Assembly (NCBI GenBank): GCA_017962545.1
Contig: JAGCVD010000003.1
Span: 1 to 56,463 of the forward strand
Direction: 5' to 3'
DNA: 56,463 nucleotides
Source: Bacteroidales bacterium
GTDB lineage: Bacteria > Bacteroidota > Bacteroidia > Bacteroidales > P3
Shown: piece by piece, positions 8,202-16,570 of the stretch
Position numbering within the stretch: the stretch's first letter is position 1
Layout of the letters: each line of letters opens with the position of its first letter
Position numbers and translations under genes: made by a program
The notes under the pieces: generated by a model
The model's input: only the letters and a program-made list of their open reading frames with translations
What the model was told of the DNA's origin: nothing
Database searches by the model: none

Positions 8202-9062
8202 ATGAGACAACTGAAGATTACCCATTCCATTACCAACCGCGATATCAAGTCGTTGGATAAATACCTGCAAGATATCTGCAGCGAGGAGTTGCTCACTCCA
8301 GAACAGGAGGTGCAGCTGGCGCAGCGTATCAAGCAGGGTGACCAGGCGGCGTTGGAGCGTCTCACGAAGGCTAATTTGAGATTTGTTGTGTCTGTGGCCA
8401 AGCAGTACCAGAATCAAGGTCTCAGTCTGCCTGACCTCATCAATGAGGGCAATGTGGGTCTTATCAAGGCAGCCAAACGTTTTGACGAGACTCGCGGTTT
8501 TAAGTTTATCAGTTATGCGGTGTGGTGGATACGTCAGAGCATACTGCAGGCTATAGCCGAGAATTCTCGCATCGTGCGCCTGCCTTCCAACCAGCTTGGT
8601 GCCCTCAATAAACTGAAAAAGGAAATCAGCAAACTGGAGCAGCAGTTGGAGCGTCCGCCATCAGAGGAGGAGCTGGCTGACATGCTCGATATTCCGGAAG
8701 ACAAGATCAAGGCTATTATGGGTATCAGCGGCCGTCATGTGAGTATCGACGCCCCGTTGGCCAGCGATGAGGACGTGAACTTTGTTGACGTGCTTCCCAA
8801 TGAAGACACCCCGCCGACCGACGACAAGTTGATGCAGGAGAGCCTCTCGCAAGAGATTGAGCGTTGCCTGTCGACGTTGACGGAATATGAGCGCGAGGTC
8901 ATCAAGATGTATTTCGGCATCGGCCTGCCTCACCCGTTGAGTCTGGATGAGATTGCCATGAAGTTCAACCTCACTCGTGAGCGAGTGCGCCAGATTAAAG
9001 AGAAAGGTATCAAACGCCTCAAGACCAGCAGCAAGAGCAAGCACTTGAAAGCGTATCTTTAG
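8202..9062 (+). CDS. rpoD: Housekeeping RNA polymerase sigma factor RpoD
   Basis: 286 residues, the compact form normal for Bacteroidota, in place of the 600-residue proteobacterial sigma-70. Region 1.2/2 begins at [26 protein letters not shown] and [14 protein letters not shown] mark region 2.1-2.2; [15 protein letters not shown] is region 2.3-2.4 (promoter melting); the C-terminus has [28 protein letters not shown], the region 4.2 helix-turn-helix. I chose the ATG that gives [14 protein letters not shown]; an in-frame codon 45 bases upstream would add residues not found in relatives. The stop codon is the first part of an 8-bp repeat spacer leading into rsmG. Confidence 0.95.
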   Translation: MRQLKITHSITNRDIKSLDKYLQDICSEELLTPEQEVQLAQRIKQGDQAALERLTKANLRFVVSVAKQYQNQGLSLPDLINEGNVGLIKAAKRFDETRGFKFISYAVWWIRQSILQAIAENSRIVRLPSNQLGALNKLKKEISKLEQQLERPPSEEELADMLDIPEDKIKAIMGISGRHVSIDAPLASDEDVNFVDVLPNEDTPPTDDKLMQESLSQEIERCLSTLTEYEREVIKMYFGIGLPHPLSLDEIAMKFNLTRERVRQIKEKGIKRLKTSSKSKHLKAYL

Positions 9063-9103
9063 TAGTTAAGTAGATAGGAAGTTAAGTAGTTAAGACAATA
9101 GAA
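9061..9103 (+). repeat. 8-bp degenerate tandem repeat spacer
   Basis: Units such as agtagtta and agtagata repeat five times from the rpoD stop codon to the TTG start of rsmG and make up the entire spacer. The tract ends in ttaagacaatag, nearly the same ending as the tracts at 19112 and 24983. Confidence 0.85.
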
Positions 9104-9704
9104 TTGGATATAATTCTGAAATATTTCCCGGAGATGACGGAGCGGCAGCGCGAACAGTTTGCCGCTCTGTTTCCTTTATATGAGAACTGGAATGCTCAGA
9201 TCAATGTCATTTCGCGCAAAGACATGGAGCATTTCTATGAACACCATGTGCTTCACTCGTTGGCGATTGCCAAGGTGATACAGTTCAAGCCCATGTGCGA
9301 GGTGCTCGACGTGGGTACCGGCGGAGGCTTCCCCGGGGTGCCATTGGCTATCATGTTTCCGGAGAGTCGTTTTATGCTGGTGGACTCTATCGGCAAAAAG
9401 ATTAAAGTTGTCAGCGATGTGGCGGAACAGTTGAGTCTAGATAATGTCAAGGCTCAGCAAACTCGGGCTGAGAGCGTGGAGGGTGAGTTCGATTTCATTG
9501 TTTCGCGGGCGGTGACGACACTGGGTGAGTTTGTGCCTTGGGTGAAGGGTAAGGTGTCGAAGACGCAGTACCACCATCTGCACAATGGAATACTCTATCT
9601 CAAGGGCGGAGACCTTACGAAAGAATTGTTTCCATTTCGTCACAAGGTGAGGACATGGGAGGTCAGTGACTTCTTCGAGGAGGAGTATTTCGAGACCAAG
9701 AAGG

Positions 9705-9724
<20 letters not shown>
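9104..9724 (+). CDS. rsmG: 16S rRNA (guanine-527-N7) methyltransferase
   Basis: 206 residues. RsmG methylates G527 of 16S rRNA with SAM. The N-terminus (ILKYFPEMTERQREQFAALFPLY, in parts), NWNAQINVISRKD, the SAM-binding loop DVGTGGGFPGVPLAI and SRAVTTL are characteristic. The start is TTG; the next ATG would remove the conserved amphipathic N-terminal segment. The 3' end overlaps the convergent MoxR gene by 20 bases. Loss of this enzyme gives low-level streptomycin resistance in other bacteria. Confidence 0.93.
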
Positions 9725-10664
<940 letters not shown>

Positions 10665-10670
10665 GGCAGT

Positions 10671-12017
10671 CTATTTAAGGTTCTCGAACACACAGTCTTT
10701 GTATTCGTCGCTGAGGCGGACGTAGGTGACAGACATCTGGTGGACGGCCCATTTGCGCAGTTTCTTTTGTTTGGCGGCAGCGAGGGCGGCGTTGTAGATA
10801 TTGTCGTAATCGTCGGTGAGATTGGTGCGGTGGGCAGGAAGCTTCTTGTTGACACGCACGATGCGGTAAGCGTCGTGGTTGTCCTCTGTTTTCATGGAGG
10901 AGGCGTTGCTTATCTGACCTTCGTCCATATTCTGGATGCCGACATTATAGTAGCGCTCGTTGATGGCATTGCGGTCGAATCGTGTGGTACCGTCGTTGCT
11001 GTTGACGGCTGTACCGCCCTGTTTGGCGTTGGATGCGGTGCTATACTGGCGAGCGGCATCTTCGAAACTGATTTTGCCAGCACGTATTTCGGCTGCCAGG
11101 CTGTCGAGGGTTATGCGTGCCTGCAGCAGGTCTTCGGACGACACTTTGGGAATCAAGAGTATGTGGCGGGCATTGATGCTGTTGCCACGTCGCTCGATGA
11201 GCTGTATAATGTGGAATCCAAATTGTGTCTCGATGATGGGGGACACCTCGCCGGGCTTCAGGGCAAATGCCGCCGACTCGAATTCGCTGACCATTTTGCC
11301 ACGTGTGAAGAATCCCAGTTCGCCGCCTTTCTTGGCAGAACCGGGATCTTGCGAGTAGAGTGTGGCAAGCATGGAAAACTTCTCGCCCTTGAGGACACGT
11401 TCGCGCAGTTCGGCCAACTGCGTGCGCACACGGTCGCGCTCCGCCTCTGAGACAACAGGCTGCAGTTCAATTTCCGACAGCTCGTAGCGCTCCGGAATTT
11501 CGGGCAGGCTGTCAATAGGTATGCTGTTGAAGAATTCTGTCACCTCGTGTGGGGTGATTTTAACATCCTGCGTGAGTTGGTATTGTACGCGTTGGCTTAC
11601 CATGAGATTACGAATCATGCGTTCGTATTCTTCTTTGAGCTCGTCGTAGGAGAATCCCGTGGCTTCACGCAGAGCCTCCTTGGAGCCATACTGCATCAAG
11701 TCGTTCTCAAGGTAGCTTTGCACGTATTGGTTCACGTCATTGTCGCTGATCTCCTTGCTGTCGACACTGTCAAGCTCGCCTTTGTGTATCAGCAGTTGGT
11801 TGAGGATAAGGTTCTCCAATATGGCACACTTGTTCTCGAACGGTTTGTCGTTGCCGGAGCGTAGACGCACCTGCGCGTAGGAGCGGTCGATATCGGAGTA
11901 TTTGATGATGTTCTTTCCCACGATGGCTGCCACGCCATCGACAATGGTCTCTTGGGCCAGTAGCGTGTTGAATGGAGTGAGGAGGGCGAGAATCGCCAAT
12001 ATGGTTATTTTCTTCAT
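10671..12017 (-). CDS. surA: SurA-like peptidyl-prolyl isomerase
   Basis: 448 residues with a signal peptide ending near LLAQ. Residues 25-170 form a SurA-type chaperone N-domain (VDGVAAIVGKNIIKYSDID). Two parvulin/PpiC modules follow: about 175-275 (GGELGFFTRGKMVSEFE, TQFGFHIIQLIERR) and about 280-400 (ARHILLIP, TRFDRNA). SurA escorts outer-membrane proteins through the periplasm. The gene starts 4 bases after the stop of the upstream lipoprotein and stops 6 bases before moxR, so it is within an operon dedicated to envelope protein folding. Confidence 0.88.
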   Translation of the reverse strand: MKKITILAILALLTPFNTLLAQETIVDGVAAIVGKNIIKYSDIDRSYAQVRLRSGNDKPFENKCAILENLILNQLLIHKGELDSVDSKEISDNDVNQYVQSYLENDLMQYGSKEALREATGFSYDELKEEYERMIRNLMVSQRVQYQLTQDVKITPHEVTEFFNSIPIDSLPEIPERYELSEIELQPVVSEAERDRVRTQLAELRERVLKGEKFSMLATLYSQDPGSAKKGGELGFFTRGKMVSEFESAAFALKPGEVSPIIETQFGFHIIQLIERRGNSINARHILLIPKVSSEDLLQARITLDSLAAEIRAGKISFEDAARQYSTASNAKQGGTAVNSNDGTTRFDRNAINERYYNVGIQNMDEGQISNASSMKTEDNHDAYRIVRVNKKLPAHRTNLTDDYDNIYNAALAAAKQKKLRKWAVHQMSVTYVRLSDEYKDCVFENLK

Positions 12018-12021
12018 GTTC

Positions 12022-12873
12022 TTAAATGTATCTTTTCACGTGGTCGCCTTTCTCGGCTTCTTCCAGAAGGTCGTTTTGCAGGCGGTTGAGTATGTCGATT
12101 TTACGATGGTTCAGCAGGATGGAGCGGATGTTCTCGGTCTGTAGTTCCAGTGGCGATGTCTCGTCGCTCATCTTATAGTCCAGGATGCGCACCAGATAGG
12201 TGATATCGTTGTCGGTGAGCATGATGGTGCGGTTCTGTTTCAGGTAGAGGTTCTCGTTGTAGGTGGTGACAGGTACAGAGCTCTGAAGTGTGTAGAAAGG
12301 TATCCAGGTGTCAAGGTCATAGTAGCCCGACAGATTGTGGCGGCTGGCCAACGTCTCCAACTCCACGACATCTTGGTCGTCGAAGTCGCGCCGGTCGATA
12401 ATCTTCTTTATCTTTCCTACCAGAGGTGATTTGGCAGGTGCTGTCACATACACGGCTTTGACGATGGCACTCTTCAGGTGAAACTCGTCACGGTGCTGCT
12501 CGTAGTATTCTGCAATGAGCTCCTCGCTAATGTTGGTGTCGAGCAGTTGGTTGATAATCTGTTGCTCGTAGGCGTAGGTGAGCAGGCTGTTCTTGTATTC
12601 CCGAAGTTGTCGGTCGAAGTTGTCTGTGATGTTCTTCTCAGCTTTGGTGAGGATAACCGTCTGGCGTATCCACTGGTCGACATAGCTGGCCACGATGGCT
12701 GCGCTGTCGTCGGAACTGACGCCTTCGCCCACTAATCCTGCGAGATCGCTACGGTGTAACTCGTGACCATAGACCGAGGCCAGCAGCGGAGTGTCGTCAC
12801 TGCGCCGTTGGCATCCTGTCGACAGCAGGGCTGTCAGCAGCAAAAGGCTAGAAAGTAATCTTGCGCACCACAT
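12022..12873 (-). CDS. Lipoprotein with SurA/parvulin-like N-domain
   Basis: 283 residues with lipobox LLSTGC. The mature protein resembles the helical chaperone part of PpiC/SurA proteins (SYVDQWIRQTVILTKAEKN, a domain seen in foldases) but I see no intact parvulin catalytic domain. It overlaps the upstream 698-residue PpiC gene by 26 bases and is followed 4 bases later by the SurA-like gene. The likely role is a membrane-anchored helper of outer-membrane protein folding. Confidence 0.75.
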   Translation of the reverse strand: MWCARLLSSLLLLTALLSTGCQRRSDDTPLLASVYGHELHRSDLAGLVGEGVSSDDSAAIVASYVDQWIRQTVILTKAEKNITDNFDRQLREYKNSLLTYAYEQQIINQLLDTNISEELIAEYYEQHRDEFHLKSAIVKAVYVTAPAKSPLVGKIKKIIDRRDFDDQDVVELETLASRHNLSGYYDLDTWIPFYTLQSSVPVTTYNENLYLKQNRTIMLTDNDITYLVRILDYKMSDETSPLELQTENIRSILLNHRKIDILNRLQNDLLEEAEKGDHVKRYI

Positions 12874-14944
12874 CGCGGTGGATTTTCACATTGTATTTCT
12901 TCCACAAATCTTCATTCAACTGCTGCTCCACCTCGTTCTGCCATGCGTTGAGGTAGTATCCGCGGGCCTCGCGGATGCCTTTGAGGCTGCGGGGCAGCAC
13001 TTCTTCCACTACGAGCAGACGGTAGCCATTGTCCTTAGCCACGGTGTAGACGCCGGGCTGCCATTGGTCATCGGCCAGCAGGCGCTGGCGAGTCTGTTCC
13101 ACCTGCTCTACACCAATAGTGACAAGGTTCTCGGCAGCATACTTTTTCTGGTCGACTTTCTTCAGCAGTTGCGCTTTCATCTCGTTGCTGCCCAGGCTCT
13201 TCTTACGGGCTTTCTCGATAATCTTCTGTGCCTTGGTGGCTTCCAGCGCCTCGGCGTCAGCCACATCGATGACGGTGACACGGGCACGAGGATGGAAGAA
13301 ATAGATAGAGTCGTCGGGGTTGTCGAGGCGTTTGGTGCGGCTCTCACGAGCGTAGAAATCGGCGAAGCCGATAGTGTCGTTGATGGCTTTGTGCCATATC
13401 ATGGCGTCGTTGTAGTTGAATATCATCAGACCACGACGGTATTCATCCACAATCTGAGCAAAATCGGGATATTCCTTCTCCAGCTGGCTGTCGGCATAGT
13501 CTATGCTGACACTGTCGAGGAAGTTCTCGTAGCGGTGGCGCAGGTAGACCTGCATGTCCTCGCGCTGGCCACGTTTCTGCTGACGGTAGATATAACGGCC
13601 CACATCGAGAGAGGTGTATCTCTTGGAGGGGGTGACTATCAGCGCTGTGGTGTCGGTGAAGAGACTCTCGTTGATACGCCAGCGGGCTTGGCGCACAGAG
13701 TCGGGCACTACACGACTCAGTTCGTCGAGAGAAGCCATCATCTTCACGGGAGCGTTCTTCTTCTTGCGGCCTTTCTCTATGATGGGTGTCGTGGTGCAGT
13801 CAACGATGCCGTATTTCTTGCGGCTGTTGGCGGCGAAGGTCTTGCGCGACTCTTCGCCACGCAGGTCGCGAGCCATACGTTGTTTGTAGAAGCCTTCCAG
13901 GTCTTCCGGCTGTGGCAGTGTGTCGCGTTTGATGAGTTTGATGATGTGCCATCCGTACTGAGTGAAGAATGGTTTGCTGAACTCACCATTCTTCATGTCG
14001 ACCAGTTTATGGACATATTCGGCTGGCAGTTGCGACAGGCTGACATCCCCCAACATACCGCCGTTTCTCGACGTGGTGCGGTCGTCGCTTTGGCGTGCCA
14101 AAGAAGCGAATTCAAGGCCCTGCGACAGCTCATTGTAGATGTTGTATATGTCGTTGCGACGAGTGCTCGAGTCGGTGCTGTGCAGCCAGATGTGGGCTAG
14201 GGTGACGCGGCCGTAAAGGCCTTCCACACGGTCGAGCAGTTTGATGATATGGAATCCGTAGCGTGTGCGTACGGGCTTGCTGACTTCGCCAACCTGAAGG
14301 GCGTAGGCAGCGTTCTCAAAGGGATATACCATATCGAATACCGAGAAGAATCCGAGGTCGCCCTCGTTGGGACGAGGAGTCACCTCGGGTTTGGTCTTGC
14401 GGAGATATTCGACGGCGACCTCGAAGAAATCCTCACCACCGTTGACGATGCGGTTATATAATCCCATGGCGGTGTTGTAGGCGTTCAGCGAGTCTTCCGG
14501 TGTGGCGTAGAGGGGTGTCGATACCAGAATGTGTGCGGCATGCAACGAATAGTGGTTGCGCTCGTAAGCTTCGGCCAACAGCTGTTGCAGTACGGTTGAG
14601 TCGATGAGGTAGGGTGCCGCCAGCTCTTTGCGGTAGCGCATCAACTCGTCCTGCAGGGCGGCGGCAGTGTCGAAGCCGCGAACATGGGCGTCGAGCAGTT
14701 TGGCGCGGAAAGTGGCGTAGAGGTCGACATACTCTTCCAGCGCGGCGCGTTTCTCGGCCGTGGTGACGTCACCCTTCCGGTTCAATTGCTGGCCTACATT
14801 GGCGTTGAATTCTTTAAGGAATTCTGACTGGCGTATCTGTTGGTCGCCGACCTCAATGACGATGGGGTCGGTCTGTGCTTGTAAAGTTGAAAATTGAAAA
14901 TTGAAAATTGAAATGATGGCAGCTGCCAGCAAAATCTTCTTCAT
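12848..14944 (-). CDS. Large PpiC-type periplasmic foldase
   Basis: 698 residues. Two PpiC modules sit at about residues 125-225 (SLHAAHILVS, GDLGFFSVFDMVYPFE, TRYGFHIIKLLDR) and 240-345 (TLAHIWLHS, MLGDVSLSQLPAEY, TQYGWHIIKLI); the remaining C-terminal half is a long helical region. The signal peptide core, IFNFQFSTL, is written by a 7-bp repeat (see 14883). The gene is the first of three foldase genes, 41 bases after guaB, with the gap filled by repeats. PpiC proteins isomerise Xaa-Pro bonds and chaperone outer-membrane proteins. Confidence 0.85.
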   Translation of the reverse strand: MKKILLAAAIISIFNFQFSTLQAQTDPIVIEVGDQQIRQSEFLKEFNANVGQQLNRKGDVTTAEKRAALEEYVDLYATFRAKLLDAHVRGFDTAAALQDELMRYRKELAAPYLIDSTVLQQLLAEAYERNHYSLHAAHILVSTPLYATPEDSLNAYNTAMGLYNRIVNGGEDFFEVAVEYLRKTKPEVTPRPNEGDLGFFSVFDMVYPFENAAYALQVGEVSKPVRTRYGFHIIKLLDRVEGLYGRVTLAHIWLHSTDSSTRRNDIYNIYNELSQGLEFASLARQSDDRTTSRNGGMLGDVSLSQLPAEYVHKLVDMKNGEFSKPFFTQYGWHIIKLIKRDTLPQPEDLEGFYKQRMARDLRGEESRKTFAANSRKKYGIVDCTTTPIIEKGRKKKNAPVKMMASLDELSRVVPDSVRQARWRINESLFTDTTALIVTPSKRYTSLDVGRYIYRQQKRGQREDMQVYLRHRYENFLDSVSIDYADSQLEKEYPDFAQIVDEYRRGLMIFNYNDAMIWHKAINDTIGFADFYARESRTKRLDNPDDSIYFFHPRARVTVIDVADAEALEATKAQKIIEKARKKSLGSNEMKAQLLKKVDQKKYAAENLVTIGVEQVEQTRQRLLADDQWQPGVYTVAKDNGYRLLVVEEVLPRSLKGIREARGYYLNAWQNEVEQQLNEDLWKKYNVKIHRDVVRKITF
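14883..14914 (-). repeat. 7-bp tandem repeat in a signal peptide
   Basis: Units aaaattg repeat four times (first one aaagttg). Read on the minus strand they encode the hydrophobic centre of the PpiC protein signal peptide. Confidence 0.9.
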
Positions 14945-14947
14945 TTG

Positions 14948-14988
14948 TCTACTACTTATCTACTTAACTATAGTCTACTAAACTACTA
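14948..14988 (-). repeat. 8-bp degenerate tandem repeat spacer
   Basis: Units related to ttaactac fill the gap between guaB and the large PpiC gene and run into the guaB stop codon. It is the reverse-complement type of the tract after rpoD. Confidence 0.85.
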
Positions 14989-16458
14989 ACGCGAATAGTT
15001 CGGAGCTTCGCGGGTGATGGCGATGTCGTGCGGATGACTCTCGGTGCGGCCGGCAGCAGTGATGCGTATGAACTTGGCCTGCTGCAGGTCTTCGATGGTG
15101 CGGCTGCCAGTGTAGCCCATGCCGGCCTTCAGGCCACCCACCATCTGGTAGAGTACCTCGCTGAGGGTGCCTTTGTAAGGCACGCGGCCTACGACACCTT
15201 CGGGGACGAGCTTCTTGGCGTCGGTCTCCTTGTCTTGGAAGTAGCGGTCCTTCGAGCCGCTCTGCATGGCCTCGAGCGAGCCCATGCCACGGTAGGACTT
15301 GAACTTACGGCCTTCGAAGATGATGGTCTCGCCTGGAGCCTCGTCCACGCCAGCTACCAGGCTGCCCACCATGATGCTGCTGGCACCTGCGGCGATGGCC
15401 TTCACGATGTCGCCGCTGTAGCGGATGCCGCCGTCGGCGATGACGGGCACATCGTAGCCCTTCTGCTTGAGGGCACCGCAGACCTCGCAGACGGCGGTGA
15501 GCTGCGGCACACCGATGCCGGCAACGATACGTGTTGAGCAGATGCTTCCGGGTCCTATGCCCACTTTGATGGCGTCGGCGCCGGCCTCGGCCAGCATGAT
15601 GGCTGCCTCGCCGGTGGCGATGTTGCCCACCACGACGTCAATCTCCGAATAGGCGTCTTTCACTTTCTTCAGCGCCTCGACTACACGGATGCTGTGGCCG
15701 TGGGCGGTGTCGATGACGATGGCGTCAGCACCGGCTTTCACCAGCGCGTCGACACGGTCCATCATGTCGGGCGTGATGCCTACGCCGGCGGCTACGCGCA
15801 GACGTCCGTTGCTGTCCTTGCAAGCGTTGGGGCGCTCCTTGGTCTTCATGATGTCGCGGTAGGTGATGAGACCCATGAACTGTCCTTTTTCGTTGACCAC
15901 AGGCAGCTTCTCAATCTTGTGCTGTTGCAGTATATCGGTGGCCTCGGCGAAGGTGGTGCCCACATGTGTGGTGATGAGCTTGGTAATCATAATCTCGCTC
16001 AGCGGACGCTCCATGTCGCGCTCGAAGCGCAGGTCACGATTCGTCACCATGCCGATGAGCATGCGGTTTTCGTCGACGATGGGAATGCCGCCGATGCCGT
16101 ACTCGGCCATCAGACGCAGGGCATCCTTTACCTTGGCGTCCTTGTCGAGGGTCACGGGGTCGATAATCATGCCGTTCTCGGCACGTTTCACCTTGCGCAC
16201 CTCGTTGGCCTGACGCTCGATGCTCATATTCTTGTGCAGCACGCCGATGCCGCCCTCCTGGGCCATGCCGATGGCCATAGCGGCCTCTGTCACGGTGTCC
16301 ATGGCTGCCGACACGAGCGGCGTGTTGAGCATGATACGCTTCGAGAAGCGCGACGCTACCGAGACTTCGCGGGGCAGCACTTCAGAATAGGCGGGGACGA
16401 GCAGCACGTCGTCGTAAGTAAGGCCTTCGCCGATCAATTTAGTGGTGTCTGTATACAT
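14986..16458 (-). CDS. guaB: IMP dehydrogenase
   Basis: 490 residues. Oxidises IMP to XMP with NAD+, the committed step of GMP synthesis. The barrel is split by two CBS domains (about residues 95-210). The catalytic loop [11 protein letters not shown] holds the nucleophilic Cys; [27 protein letters not shown] and the flap region GVEGRVPYKG-like VVGRVPYKG are present. It has its own promoter and heads a minus-strand run that continues through three foldases and moxR, though the repeat-filled gap leaves open whether transcription continues. Confidence 0.95.
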   Translation of the reverse strand: MYTDTTKLIGEGLTYDDVLLVPAYSEVLPREVSVASRFSKRIMLNTPLVSAAMDTVTEAAMAIGMAQEGGIGVLHKNMSIERQANEVRKVKRAENGMIIDPVTLDKDAKVKDALRLMAEYGIGGIPIVDENRMLIGMVTNRDLRFERDMERPLSEIMITKLITTHVGTTFAEATDILQQHKIEKLPVVNEKGQFMGLITYRDIMKTKERPNACKDSNGRLRVAAGVGITPDMMDRVDALVKAGADAIVIDTAHGHSIRVVEALKKVKDAYSEIDVVVGNIATGEAAIMLAEAGADAIKVGIGPGSICSTRIVAGIGVPQLTAVCEVCGALKQKGYDVPVIADGGIRYSGDIVKAIAAGASSIMVGSLVAGVDEAPGETIIFEGRKFKSYRGMGSLEAMQSGSKDRYFQDKETDAKKLVPEGVVGRVPYKGTLSEVLYQMVGGLKAGMGYTGSRTIEDLQQAKFIRITAAGRTESHPHDIAITREAPNYSR

Positions 16459-16492
16459 AATTGCGCAATATTTTGTCCGAATTAATAAAATG

Positions 16493-16500
16493 CAAAGATA
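16493..16500 (-). promoter_or_regulatory. Bacteroidota -7 box (guaB)
   Basis: The minus strand reads TATCTTTG followed by C, an exact TAnnTTTG match, 34 bases before the guaB ATG. Confidence 0.7.
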
Positions 16501-16570
16501 CGCATTTTTTATATATTGAGAAATAAAAAATATGCGCAGTTGTATTTGTGTATTAATTTACAGACATTTA

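Noticed and set aside
12791-14200. 469-codon open frame on the plus strand across the PpiC genes
   Set aside because: Runs through two conserved minus-strand foldase genes and lacks known motifs.
16501-16536. AT-rich inverted repeat between guaB and the mannosidase gene
   Set aside because: The arms (cgcattttttat / aaaaaatatgcg) pair only with a bulge, and the site sits in the guaB promoter region, so neither terminator nor operator can be supported.
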